This document shows, one piece after another, positions 10,025 to 19,300 of a stretch of 64,000 nt of DNA. The position numbers and the translations under genes are program-made. Every line of letters starts with the position of its first letter. Positions within the stretch are counted from its first letter, which is position 1. The notes under the pieces are model-generated. The model was given only the letters and a program-made list of their open reading frames with translations, had not been told where the DNA came from and made no database searches. The stretch spans positions 1,032,202-1,096,201 of the forward strand of contig NZ_WJPK01000002.1 of NCBI RefSeq assembly GCF_009649685.1, read 5' to 3'. This DNA comes from Flavobacteriaceae bacterium EG-1 (GTDB lineage: Bacteria > Bacteroidota > Bacteroidia > Flavobacteriales > Flavobacteriaceae).

Positions 10025-11368
10025 ATGACGAAACCAATTACAATAAAAGAAGTAATAATCGAAGATGTTCGTTTTCCAACTAGTAAATCTTTAGATGGCT
10101 CAGACGCAATGAACCCTGATCCAGATTATTCTGCCGCTTATGTTATTCTTAAAACAGATTCTGAAATAGGCTTAGAAGGGCATGGACTTACTTTTACAAT
10201 TGGTAGGGGTAATGAATTATGTACGGCAGCTATAAATTCATTAGCACCATTAATAATAGGTAAAACACTGGATAGTTTTACAGCGAATATGGGCGCTTTT
10301 TGGAAAATGATTACTGGTGATAGTCAACTACGCTGGTTGGGTCCAGAAAAAGGAGTTATTCATTTGGCTACTGGTGCAGTAGTAAATGCTGTATGGGATT
10401 TATATGCTAAAGCCGAAGGTAAACCATTATGGAAACTGCTTGCTGATATGTCGCCCGAAGAATTGGTTAAATGTGTGGATTTTACATATATCACAGATGC
10501 TATCACTCCTGTTGAGGCTCTCGAAATGCTTAAAGAAAAAGCAAGTTCTAAACAGGAAAGGATTAATTATTTAATTGAAAATGGTTATCCTGCTTACACC
10601 ACTTCTGCAGGTTGGTTAGGTTATTCTGATGAAAAAATGAGACGGTTATGTCAAGAAGCTAAAGCTGCTGGGTTTGATCATATGAAAATTAAGGTAGGTT
10701 CAGATTTAAAAGATGACATGCGTAGGGCTGCCATTATTCGTGAAGAAATAGGTCCGAATTTAAGACTAATGATGGATGCCAACCAAAAATGGGATGTAAA
10801 TGAGGCTATCTCGAATATGGCAGAACTGAAAAAGTTTAATCCTTATTGGATTGAGGAACCAACAAGTCCTGATGATATTTTAGGGCATGCAAGTATAGCA
10901 AAAGCAATAGCTCCAATTAAAGTAGCAACTGGTGAACATTGTCAAAATAGGGTAATGTTTAAGCAATTGTTGCAAGCAAAAGCTATTGGTATTTGTCAAA
11001 TTGATAGTTGTAGAGTAGGTGGTGTAAATGAAATATTAGCCATTTTATTAATGGCAGCTAAATTTAAAATTCCAGTTTGTCCGCATGCAGGCGGTGTGGG
11101 GCTGTGTGAATATGTACAACATCTCTCTATGATTGACTATATTGCAATAAGTGGCTCACTTGAGAATAGAATTATTGAGTTTGTAGATCATTTACATGAT
11201 CATTTTTTTGATCCAGTAGTTATTAAAAATGGTGCCTATATGCCTCCAATAATGGCAGGTTATAGTATAACTATGAAACCAGAATCTATTGCAGAATTTC
11301 GGTTTCCTGATGGAAAGTTTTGGAAGGAAGAATTAATTATAATGAATTCAGTTGCAAATGAAATTTAG
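10025..11368 (+). CDS. L-fuconate dehydratase (enolase superfamily)
   Basis: Start at ATG 10025 (447 residues); an in-frame TTG lies just before it. The sequence resembles Xanthomonas FucD and human ENOSF1 over its whole length (DFTYITDA, GYPAYTTSAGWLGYSDE, WIEEPTSPDDILGHASI, CPHAGGVGLCEYVQHL). Enolase-superfamily residues are in place: Lys221-x-Lys223 base, metal ligands Asp251, Glu277 and Glu304, and His354. It dehydrates L-fuconate to 2-keto-3-deoxy-L-fuconate in the cytoplasm. The next gene overlaps its end by 11 nt, so translation is probably coupled. Of all the genes in the cluster, this one most clearly fixes the substrate as L-fucose or a close analogue such as D-arabinose. Confidence 0.93.
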   Translation: MTKPITIKEVIIEDVRFPTSKSLDGSDAMNPDPDYSAAYVILKTDSEIGLEGHGLTFTIGRGNELCTAAINSLAPLIIGKTLDSFTANMGAFWKMITGDSQLRWLGPEKGVIHLATGAVVNAVWDLYAKAEGKPLWKLLADMSPEELVKCVDFTYITDAITPVEALEMLKEKASSKQERINYLIENGYPAYTTSAGWLGYSDEKMRRLCQEAKAAGFDHMKIKVGSDLKDDMRRAAIIREEIGPNLRLMMDANQKWDVNEAISNMAELKKFNPYWIEEPTSPDDILGHASIAKAIAPIKVATGEHCQNRVMFKQLLQAKAIGICQIDSCRVGGVNEILAILLMAAKFKIPVCPHAGGVGLCEYVQHLSMIDYIAISGSLENRIIEFVDHLHDHFFDPVVIKNGAYMPPIMAGYSITMKPESIAEFRFPDGKFWKEELIIMNSVANEI

Positions 11369-12134
11369 TTTAAAACATAAAAATGCCGTTGTAACCGGCG
11401 GAGGTAGTGGTATTGGTCAAGCAATCTGTATAGCACTTGCAGAGCAAGGTGCTAATGTTCATATTCTTGAACTGCATTCTTCTAATGCTATTGAAACTGT
11501 ACAGTCCATTGAGAAAATTGGAGGTAAAGTTAATGTCTATAGTTGTAATGTTGCTAAAGGTGAAGAAGTAAGAAAGGCTTTTGAGTCTATAATTGCCAAT
11601 GGTAAGGTTGATATTTTAGTGAACAACGCGGGAATAGCACATATTGGTAATTTAGAAAATACTTCTGTAGAAGATTTAGATCGTTTATACGAGGTAAATA
11701 TAAAAGGTGTTTATAACTGTATGCAGGCAGGCATTAGTAGTTTAAAGGAAAAAGGAGGTGTTATTATTAATATGGCTTCAATAGCATCATCAGTAGGAAT
11801 AAACGACCGTTTCGCGTATTCTATGACAAAAGGTGCAGTATTAACCATGACATATTCGGTAGCAAAAGATTATTTAGATTATGGTATTCGTTGTAATTGT
11901 ATATCTCCAGGAAGAGTGCATACACCTTTTGTAGATGGTTTCATTAAAAAAAATTATCCAGGAAAAGAAGAAGAAATGTTTGAGAAGCTTTCCAAAACTC
12001 AGCCTATTGGTCGAATGGGAAAACCAGAAGAAATTGCAAATATGGCCTTATATTTATGTTCTGATGAAGCTTCATTTATAACAGGAACTAATTTTTCTAT
12101 AGATGGAGGTTTTACAACTCTCAACGGATCATAG
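11358..12134 (+). CDS. SDR oxidoreductase, probable 2-keto-3-deoxy-L-fuconate dehydrogenase
   Basis: Classical short-chain dehydrogenase of 258 residues, starting at ATG 11358 inside the end of the fuconate dehydratase gene. It has the cofactor motif TGGGSGIG (13-20), NNAG (89-92), catalytic Ser141, Tyr154 and Lys158, and the C-terminal FSIDGG signature. In the non-phosphorylating fucose route an NAD-dependent SDR oxidises 2-keto-3-deoxy-L-fuconate to the 2,4-diketo acid, the substrate of the FAH-family enzyme encoded next. The SDR fold is certain. The substrate is assigned from gene order and could be exchanged with that of the second SDR of the cluster, although that one looks more like L-fucose dehydrogenase. 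Confidence 0.85.
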   Translation: MKFSLKHKNAVVTGGGSGIGQAICIALAEQGANVHILELHSSNAIETVQSIEKIGGKVNVYSCNVAKGEEVRKAFESIIANGKVDILVNNAGIAHIGNLENTSVEDLDRLYEVNIKGVYNCMQAGISSLKEKGGVIINMASIASSVGINDRFAYSMTKGAVLTMTYSVAKDYLDYGIRCNCISPGRVHTPFVDGFIKKNYPGKEEEMFEKLSKTQPIGRMGKPEEIANMALYLCSDEASFITGTNFSIDGGFTTLNGS

Positions 12135-12181
12135 TTTTATAATTGATAAAATTAAATTTATAATGTATTAAGTAAGATTAA

Positions 12182-13036
12182 ATGAAATTAATAAGATTTG
12201 GTAAAGTAGGTGATGAAAAACCAGGAGTTCAATTGGAAAATGGTACTCGAATAGATGTTTCAGCATTTGGTCAAGATTTTGATGAAAACTTCTTTGGTGC
12301 AGATGGTATAGAACGATTAGAAAAATGGTTACAAAGCAACCAAGATAACTGTCCTATAATATCTGAAGATGAGCGGCTAGGTTCACCATTAGTTAGACCT
12401 TCGAAAATTGTTTGTGTGGGATTGAATTATGCGAAGCATGCTGCAGAAAGTGGAATGGAAATTCCTAAAGAACCTGTACTTTTCTTTAAAGCAACTTCTG
12501 CAATTGTTGGACCAAATGATGATGTAATTATTCCTAAAAATAGTGAAAAGACAGATTGGGAGGTAGAATTAGCAATAGTTATTGGTAAAAAAGCGTCATA
12601 TGTTGAAGAAAAAGATGCTTACAATCATATTGCGGGTTATGTGTTGCATAACGATTATAGTGAAAGAGCTTTTCAAATAGAAAAAGCAGGACAATGGTGT
12701 AAAGGCAAAGGTTGTGATACGTTTGCTCCAATTGGACCTTATATTGCTACAGCAGATGAAATTGAAAATCCAAATAATTTGGATTTATGGTTAAAATTGA
12801 ATGGAGAAATGCTACAAGATAGTAATACATCTGATTTTATCTTTAACATAGAACAAGTAGTAAGTTATATTAGCCAGTACATGACTTTATTACCTGGTGA
12901 TATAATTTCAACTGGTACACCTTCAGGAGTTGGTTTTGGTTTTAGTCCAAATAGATATCTAAAAGCTGGTGATGTCGTAGAATTAGGTATCGAAGGTTTA
13001 GGTAGTTCTAAACAAGTTATCAAAGCTTACCAATAA
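12182..13036 (+). CDS. FAH-family hydrolase, probable 2,4-diketo-3-deoxy-L-fuconate hydrolase
   Basis: Protein of 284 residues with the fumarylacetoacetate hydrolase fold. An N-terminal cap domain comes first (KLIRFGKVGDEKPGVQLENG), then the catalytic domain with KIVCVGLNYAKHAAE. Metal ligands lie in DWEVELAIVIGK (Glu127, Glu129) and HNDYSERAFQ (Asp158). The loop GDIISTGTPSGVGFG is the family C-terminal motif. The closest known role is cleavage of a 2,4-diketo-3-deoxy sugar acid; with L-fuconate derivatives the products are pyruvate and L-lactate. That matches the L-lactate dehydrogenase downstream. FAH family certain; substrate inferred from the operon. Confidence 0.88.
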   Translation: MKLIRFGKVGDEKPGVQLENGTRIDVSAFGQDFDENFFGADGIERLEKWLQSNQDNCPIISEDERLGSPLVRPSKIVCVGLNYAKHAAESGMEIPKEPVLFFKATSAIVGPNDDVIIPKNSEKTDWEVELAIVIGKKASYVEEKDAYNHIAGYVLHNDYSERAFQIEKAGQWCKGKGCDTFAPIGPYIATADEIENPNNLDLWLKLNGEMLQDSNTSDFIFNIEQVVSYISQYMTLLPGDIISTGTPSGVGFGFSPNRYLKAGDVVELGIEGLGSSKQVIKAYQ

Positions 13037-13051
13037 AAACTTAAGGAAATA

Positions 13052-13831
13052 ATGGATTTAAAGTTAAAGGATAAAGTCATTGTTGTTACCGGAGGGTCAA
13101 AAGGCATTGGTTTAGGCATATGTAAAGTTCTTGCTGCGGAAGGAGCAATTATCTTTATAATAGGCAGAAATCAACCAACTATTATTAAAGCTGCCAAAGA
13201 CCTAGAAGCATCTGGTGCAACAGTGGCTTTTGCTTTTGCTGAATTAACTGATCCTACTCAATGTGAAAATGCCATTAAAAGTGCGTTAGAATGTTTTGGT
13301 AAAATAGATGGGCTCGTAAATAATGCCGGAGTAAATGATGGGGTTAGTTTAGAAAATGGCAATTATGCAGGTTTTATGTCTTCACTTCAAAAGAACCTCG
13401 TACACTATTATTTAATGGCACATCATGCGTTGCCAGCACTAAAAAAAAGTAAAGGAGCAATAGTAAATATTGGTTCTAAAACTTCTGTTACGGGGCAGGG
13501 AGGAACGTCGGGATATGCTGCCGCCAATGGTGGTAGAAATGCCTTAACAAGAGAATGGGCTGTAGAATTACTTCCATATAGCATTCGCGTGAATGCTGTA
13601 ATTGTTGCAGAATGTTTTACACCTCTTTATGAAAGATGGATTAAAACCTTTGATGAACCAGATAAAAAGTTGAAAGGAATAACTGAAAAAATCCCTCTAG
13701 AAAATAGAATGACAACTGCCCATGAAATAGGAAATTCTGTTGCTTTTTTATTGTCAGAAGCTTCGAGTCATACTACCGGGCAATTAGTTTATGTTGATGG
13801 CGGATATACACATTTAGATAGAGCACTATAA
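13052..13831 (+). CDS. SDR oxidoreductase, probable L-fucose dehydrogenase, with Asn in place of the catalytic Lys
   Basis: SDR of 259 residues: TGGSKGIG (13-20), NNAG (90-93), Ser142 and Tyr155. The usual Tyr-x-x-x-Lys is here Tyr155-Ala-Ala-Ala-Asn159 (AAT codon at 13526-13528). The context GQGGTSGYAAANGGRNALTR and the stretch VIVAECFTPLYERWI resemble the L-fucose dehydrogenase SDR group as I recall it, which normally keeps Lys. The role would be NAD(P)-dependent oxidation of L-fucose to the lactone, the first step of the pathway. The gene starts 15 nt after the FAH gene and is followed 10 nt later by the permease gene. Fold certain, substrate inferred, effect of Asn159 unknown. Confidence 0.82.
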   Translation: MDLKLKDKVIVVTGGSKGIGLGICKVLAAEGAIIFIIGRNQPTIIKAAKDLEASGATVAFAFAELTDPTQCENAIKSALECFGKIDGLVNNAGVNDGVSLENGNYAGFMSSLQKNLVHYYLMAHHALPALKKSKGAIVNIGSKTSVTGQGGTSGYAAANGGRNALTREWAVELLPYSIRVNAVIVAECFTPLYERWIKTFDEPDKKLKGITEKIPLENRMTTAHEIGNSVAFLLSEASSHTTGQLVYVDGGYTHLDRAL

Positions 13832-13841
13832 AGAATAAATC

Positions 13842-15155
13842 ATGCAGAATATTAAACCTCCAGTAGTATCAAAAAAAGTATTGGTGCCATTTATATTGGT
13901 AACCTCATTATTTGCACTTTGGGGCTTTGCCAATGCAGTTACAGATCCAATGGTTCAGGCATTTAAAAAAGTACTAGAGCTTTCCAATTCCCAGGCTGCT
14001 TGGGTGCAAATGGCTTTTTATGGAGGTTATTTTTGTATGGCACTACCAGCTGCAATGTTCATGAGAAAATATTCCTATAAAACAGGAATTTTAATTGGTT
14101 TGGCTTTATATGCATGTGGGGCACTGTTATTTTATCCTGCAGCCATTACCGAACAGTTTTGGTTTTTTTGTATGGGACTTTATGTACTAACATTTGGACT
14201 CGCTTTTTTAGAAACAGCAGCCAACCCTTATATCTTGGCCATGGGTGAAAAAGAAACTGCTACCCAACGATTAAATTTGGCACAAGCCTTTAACCCCGTT
14301 GGATTAATAGCTGGTTTGTTTGTAGCTCAACAATTTGTTTTAAAAAATTTGCAATCTGATGATATAGAAGATTTTAGTGCCCTTGAAGAAGCTTCTAAAA
14401 TTTTAATTCGAACCTCAGATTTAATTGTTATTCGTAATCCTTATGTAATTTTAGGAATAGTTCTAATAGCAATTTTTGTTTTGTTCTTAATAAATAAAAT
14501 GCCGCAATCTAAAGACGAAGGTGGTATGCCTAGTTTAAGTAAGACTTTTGCAATTTTAGCAAAAAACAAAAAATATGTTTTAGGGGTTATTGCCCAAATA
14601 TTTTATGTTGGTGCACAAATTATGTGCTGGACATATATCTATCAGTATGCCGAAGCTATTGCCATTGATTCTGTTACGGCAGGGTATTATCAGATGGCAG
14701 CTTTTATATTTTTTACAATTGGTAGAGCTATTGGTACTTATATGCTTCGTTTTATGAGTGCTGGTAAATTATTAATGTATTTTGCATTTTTGGCCATCAT
14801 TTGTGTGACCATTGTAATTCTAGTTCAAGGAATTTTTGGCTTGTATGGTTTGATTGGAGTTTCATTGAGTATGTCGGTAATGTTCCCAACTATTTATGGA
14901 ATAGCATTAGATAGTTTAACTGAAGAACAATCAAAAGTTGGTTCTGCTGGCCTTATTATGGCTATTGTAGGCGGGGCTCTTATGCCTAAGTTGCAAGGTA
15001 TGATTATTGATATTGGTGGGAATGGCGTATCAGATACAACGATTATGGGAATTTCAGAAGTAAACTTTTCGTTTATATTACCATTAATATGCCTTGTTTA
15101 CATTGCTTGGTATGGAAACCATGTGTTTAAAAAATACGAATATAAAACTACATAA
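13842..15155 (+). CDS. fucP: FucP-type L-fucose permease (MFS, FHS family)
   Basis: Membrane protein of 437 residues with about 12 hydrophobic segments. It starts with the family's conserved first helix (SLFALWGFANAVTDPM) and has AFYGGYFCMALPAAMFMRKYSYKTGI and FLETAANPYILAMG, all typical of fucose:H+ symporters. It would bring L-fucose from the periplasm into the cytoplasm after outer membrane uptake and glycan cleavage. It sits inside the fucose operon, 10 nt after the dehydrogenase and 33 nt before the lactate dehydrogenase. The FHS family also moves other sugars (glucose/galactose, N-acetylglucosamine), so specificity rests partly on the neighbours. Confidence 0.9.
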   Translation: MQNIKPPVVSKKVLVPFILVTSLFALWGFANAVTDPMVQAFKKVLELSNSQAAWVQMAFYGGYFCMALPAAMFMRKYSYKTGILIGLALYACGALLFYPAAITEQFWFFCMGLYVLTFGLAFLETAANPYILAMGEKETATQRLNLAQAFNPVGLIAGLFVAQQFVLKNLQSDDIEDFSALEEASKILIRTSDLIVIRNPYVILGIVLIAIFVLFLINKMPQSKDEGGMPSLSKTFAILAKNKKYVLGVIAQIFYVGAQIMCWTYIYQYAEAIAIDSVTAGYYQMAAFIFFTIGRAIGTYMLRFMSAGKLLMYFAFLAIICVTIVILVQGIFGLYGLIGVSLSMSVMFPTIYGIALDSLTEEQSKVGSAGLIMAIVGGALMPKLQGMIIDIGGNGVSDTTIMGISEVNFSFILPLICLVYIAWYGNHVFKKYEYKTT

Positions 15156-15188
15156 ATAGAGCTAAGGCTTACCGACTGTATACTTGTT

Positions 15189-16361
15189 ATGGGCAATAAA
15201 AAAGAAACTATTATTAAAATAAATAACTCATTTCCTTCTGTAACTGATTTACGAAATAAAGCTAAACGCAAAATACCAAAATTTGCTTTTGAATATTTGG
15301 ATGGTGGGTGTAATGAAGATGTTAACCTTCATAAGAATACGGCCGAAATTAGAGAAGTAGAATTGTTACCATATTATTTAAGTAAACATACCGGGTCTGA
15401 ATTAAAAACCGAATTGTTCGGTCATACTTATGATGCTCCTTTTGGAATTGCCCCAGTAGGTTTACAAGGATTAATGTGGCCAAATTCACCAGAAATTTTA
15501 GCAAAAGCTGCTTTCAATCATAATATACCTTTTGTATTAAGTACAGTTTCTACTAGCAGTATTGAACGCATTTCAGAGCTTACAGAAGGGCAAGCATGGT
15601 TTCAATTATATCATCCTACTGAGAATAGATTAAGAGATGATATTATTAATCGCGCTGCTGCCGCTGAATGTCCGGTACTAGTTATTTTGTGCGATGTACC
15701 CACTTTTGGGTTCCGACCAAGAGATATAAGAAATGGTTTGGCGATGCCCCCGAAAATGTCTGTAAAAAATATACTTCAGATTTTGGGTAAGCCAGAATGG
15801 GCAATGAAAACACTTCTTCATGGACAACCAAATTTTGAAACGCTAAAGCCATATATGCCAAAAGGTTTAGATCTTAAGCAATTAGGAAAGTTTATGGATG
15901 ATACATTTTCAGGTCGATTAAATGAAGAAAAAATTAAACCTATTCGCGATATGTGGAAAGGTAAGCTCGTTTTAAAGGGTGTTGCTAATGAGGCTGATGC
16001 AGAAAAAGCATTAAATTTAGGAATTGATGGTGTAATTGTTTCGAATCATGGAGGTAGACAACTAGATGCAGGAGAATCAACAATAAAACCCTTGACTAGA
16101 ATTGCGGAAAAGTATGGTGATAAAATGACGGTTATGATGGATAGTGGTTTAAGATCGGGTCCAGATATTGCAAGAACTTTAGCAAGTGGAGCAAAATTTA
16201 CGTTTATGGGAAGGTCATTTATGTACGGTGTTGCTGCATTAGGAAACGAAGGTGGAAATCATACAATTTCATTATTAAAAACAGAACTTCAACAAGTAAT
16301 GGAACAAATTTGTTGTGAGGAAATTAAAGATTTTCCACATCATTTGATAAATAAAACCTAA
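15189..16361 (+). CDS. lldD: FMN-dependent alpha-hydroxy-acid dehydrogenase, probable L-lactate dehydrogenase
   Basis: Protein of 390 residues of the glycolate oxidase/LldD family. N-terminal DLRNKAKRKIPKFAFEYLDGG, substrate loop FGIAPVGLQGLMWPNSPEI, GVIVSNHGGRQLDAG with the catalytic His287, and the FMN phosphate site MDSGLRSGPDIARTLASGA. It oxidises L-lactate to pyruvate at the membrane or in the cytoplasm, passing electrons to quinone or oxygen. The fucose route produces L-lactate in the preceding hydrolase step, so this gene explains how the second half of the sugar is recovered. Other L-2-hydroxy acids are possible substrates. Confidence 0.88.
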   Translation: MGNKKETIIKINNSFPSVTDLRNKAKRKIPKFAFEYLDGGCNEDVNLHKNTAEIREVELLPYYLSKHTGSELKTELFGHTYDAPFGIAPVGLQGLMWPNSPEILAKAAFNHNIPFVLSTVSTSSIERISELTEGQAWFQLYHPTENRLRDDIINRAAAAECPVLVILCDVPTFGFRPRDIRNGLAMPPKMSVKNILQILGKPEWAMKTLLHGQPNFETLKPYMPKGLDLKQLGKFMDDTFSGRLNEEKIKPIRDMWKGKLVLKGVANEADAEKALNLGIDGVIVSNHGGRQLDAGESTIKPLTRIAEKYGDKMTVMMDSGLRSGPDIARTLASGAKFTFMGRSFMYGVAALGNEGGNHTISLLKTELQQVMEQICCEEIKDFPHHLINKT

Positions 16362-16374
16362 AAGACAATAGAGT

Positions 16375-19300
16375 ATGGAAATTAAAAAAGTTCTTGTAGC
16401 TAATAGAGGAGAAATTGCCATACGAATTTTTAGAGCATGTGTAGAAATTGGTGTAAGAACGGTTGGTGTTTATACTTATGAAGACAGATATTCTTTGCAC
16501 AGATACAAGGCTGATGAATGTTATCAAATAGGTGAGGATAATGAACCACTAAAACCATATTTAGATATTGATGCTATTATTAAAGTAGCAAAAGAGAACA
16601 ATGTTGATGCTATACATCCTGGTTATGGCTTTTTATCTGAGAATTCAAAATTTGCAGCTCAATGTGAGGCTAATGGAATAATTTTCGTTGGTCCTAAAGT
16701 ATCCGTTCTTAGAGCTTTGGGAGATAAAATTACAGCTAAAGAAGTCGCTGTAGCCAATAATATTCCAATTATTTTAAGTAGTGATAAAGATTTAACATCT
16801 ATAAAAATAGCGTTAGCTGAAGCAAAAAAAATAGGATATCCTGTAATGTTAAAAGCAGCTTCGGGAGGTGGTGGTCGTGGAATGCGCGTAATTAGATCCG
16901 AAGAAGAATTACGAAAAGGATTTCCAGAAGCACGAAGAGAATCCTTAAATGCTTTTGGTGATGATACAGTTTTTCTCGAAAAATTTGTTGAGAATCCAAA
17001 ACATATCGAAATTCAAATCGTAGCAGATACTCATGGTAATATGGTTCACCTTTACGAAAGAGATTGCTCGGTACAACGACGATATCAAAAAGTAATTGAA
17101 TTTGCACCATCAATTGGCTTACCTCAAGTAACAAAAGATAAGTTGTATGGCTATGCTTTAGCTATTTGCAAAGCTGTTAACTATAATAACATTGGTACTG
17201 TTGAATTTCTTGTTGATGATGATGGAAGTATATATTTTATTGAAGTAAATCCGCGTGTACAAGTTGAGCATACGGTTACGGAGATGATTACAAATATCGA
17301 CCTAATAAAAGCACAATTATTTATTGCAGGAGGATATAAATTATCAGATAAACAAATAAAAATTTCAAACCAAGAAGCAGTTAAAGTTTCTGGTTTAGCA
17401 TTACAATGTCGAATTACCACTGAAGATCCAGCTAATGATTTTAAGCCGGATTATGGGGTAGTTACAACTTATAGAAGTGCATCTGGTTTTGGAATTCGAT
17501 TAGATGCTGGAAGTATTTATCAAGGTGTTTCAATTTCGCCTTTTTTCGATTCAATGCTGGTGAAAGTATCAGCAAGAAGCCGAACACTTGATGGCTCTTG
17601 TAGGAAAATGAGAAGGGCATTAGCAGAATTTCGTATTCGTGGTGTGAATACAAACATGGCTTTTTTAGATAACATTCTAAAACATCCTACTTTTAGAGAG
17701 GGAAAGGTTACCGTAAATTTTATAAAAAATGAACCCAAATTGTTTGAGTTTGTAGAACCTAGAAATAGAGCCAACAAACTAATTCAATTTTTAGGTGATA
17801 CTATAGTTAATGGAAATGCTGATGTTAAGAAAATAGATCCAACGCTTGTCTTTTCTAAACCAATAATTCCTTCGGTTCTTAAAATAGATAATTATCCAAA
17901 AGGCACAAAAGATTTATTAACAGAACTTGGCCCGGATAAATTCTCACAATGGTTGAAGAAAGAGAAAAAAATCCATTTTACGGATACCACCATGCGTGAT
18001 GCGCATCAAAGTCTTTTGGCAACCCGAATGAGAACAAACGATATGCTAAAGGTAGCAGAAGGTTATAGTAAAAACCATCCAGAGATTTTTTCAATGGAGG
18101 TTTGGGGAGGTGCTACTTTTGATGTTTGTCTTCGATTTTTGCAAGAGAATCCATGGGAACGATTAGCCTTATTACGTAAAGCGATGCCCAATGTATTGTT
18201 ACAAATGTTAATTAGAGGCTCTAATGGTGTCGGTTATACTGCTTATCCCGATAATTTAATTGAAAAATTTGTTGAAGAATCTTGGAATACGGGTGTTGAT
18301 ATTTTCCGAATTTTTGATTCCTTAAACTGGATGAAGTCTATTGCTCCTTGTATTGAGCATGTTAGAAAAAGAACAGGTGGATTAGCAGAAGGTTCTATTT
18401 GTTATACTGGAGATATATTAAACCCTTCTAAAACTAAATATGACTTAAAGTATTATGTGCAATTAGCAAAAGATATCGAAAATGCTGGGGCACATATTTT
18501 AGGTGTAAAAGATATGGCAGGCCTCCTTAAACCTGATGCCGCACATATTTTAATAAAGGAATTGAAATCTGAAATTGATATTCCTATTCATTTGCACACA
18601 CATGATACTTCATCTGTACAAACAGCTACTTACCTTAGAGCAATTGATGCCGGGGTAGATGTAATCGATGTAGCTTTGGGAGGGCTTTCTGGACTTACAT
18701 CCCAACCTAATTTTAATGCTGTAATTGAAATGTTACGTTTTCATAAGCGTGAAAATGAAATGAATACTGAAAAGTTAGCAGAATATTCAAATTATTGGGA
18801 AACGGTACGTAAATATTATTATACGTTTGAATCTGGATTAAAGTCGGGTACTGGTGATGTTTACAATCATGAAATACCTGGTGGTCAATATTCCAATTTA
18901 AAAGGTCAGGCAATTGCTCTTGGGTTAGAAGATAAGTTTAATCAGGTAACGAAAATGTACGGTGAGGTTAATAAATTGTTTGGCGATATTGTAAAAGTGA
19001 CACCTAGCTCAAAGGTGGTGGGTGATATGGCTCAGTACATGATTAGTAATGACCTAACAATTGATGAAGTATTGGAGCGTGGAGATGAAATTTCTTTTCC
19101 AGAATCTGTTAAAAGCTTTTTTAGAGGAGAATTGGGTCAGCCTGTTGGTGGCTTTCCAAAAAAGATACAGAAGTTAGTCTTAAAAGGTGAAAAGCCATTT
19201 ACTAATAGACCTAATGCACATCTACAGCCAATAGATTTTGATAAAGAATTTAAAGCCTTTAAACGAAAATTTAAAAAGGGGATGGGTCGCGATTTAGAAA

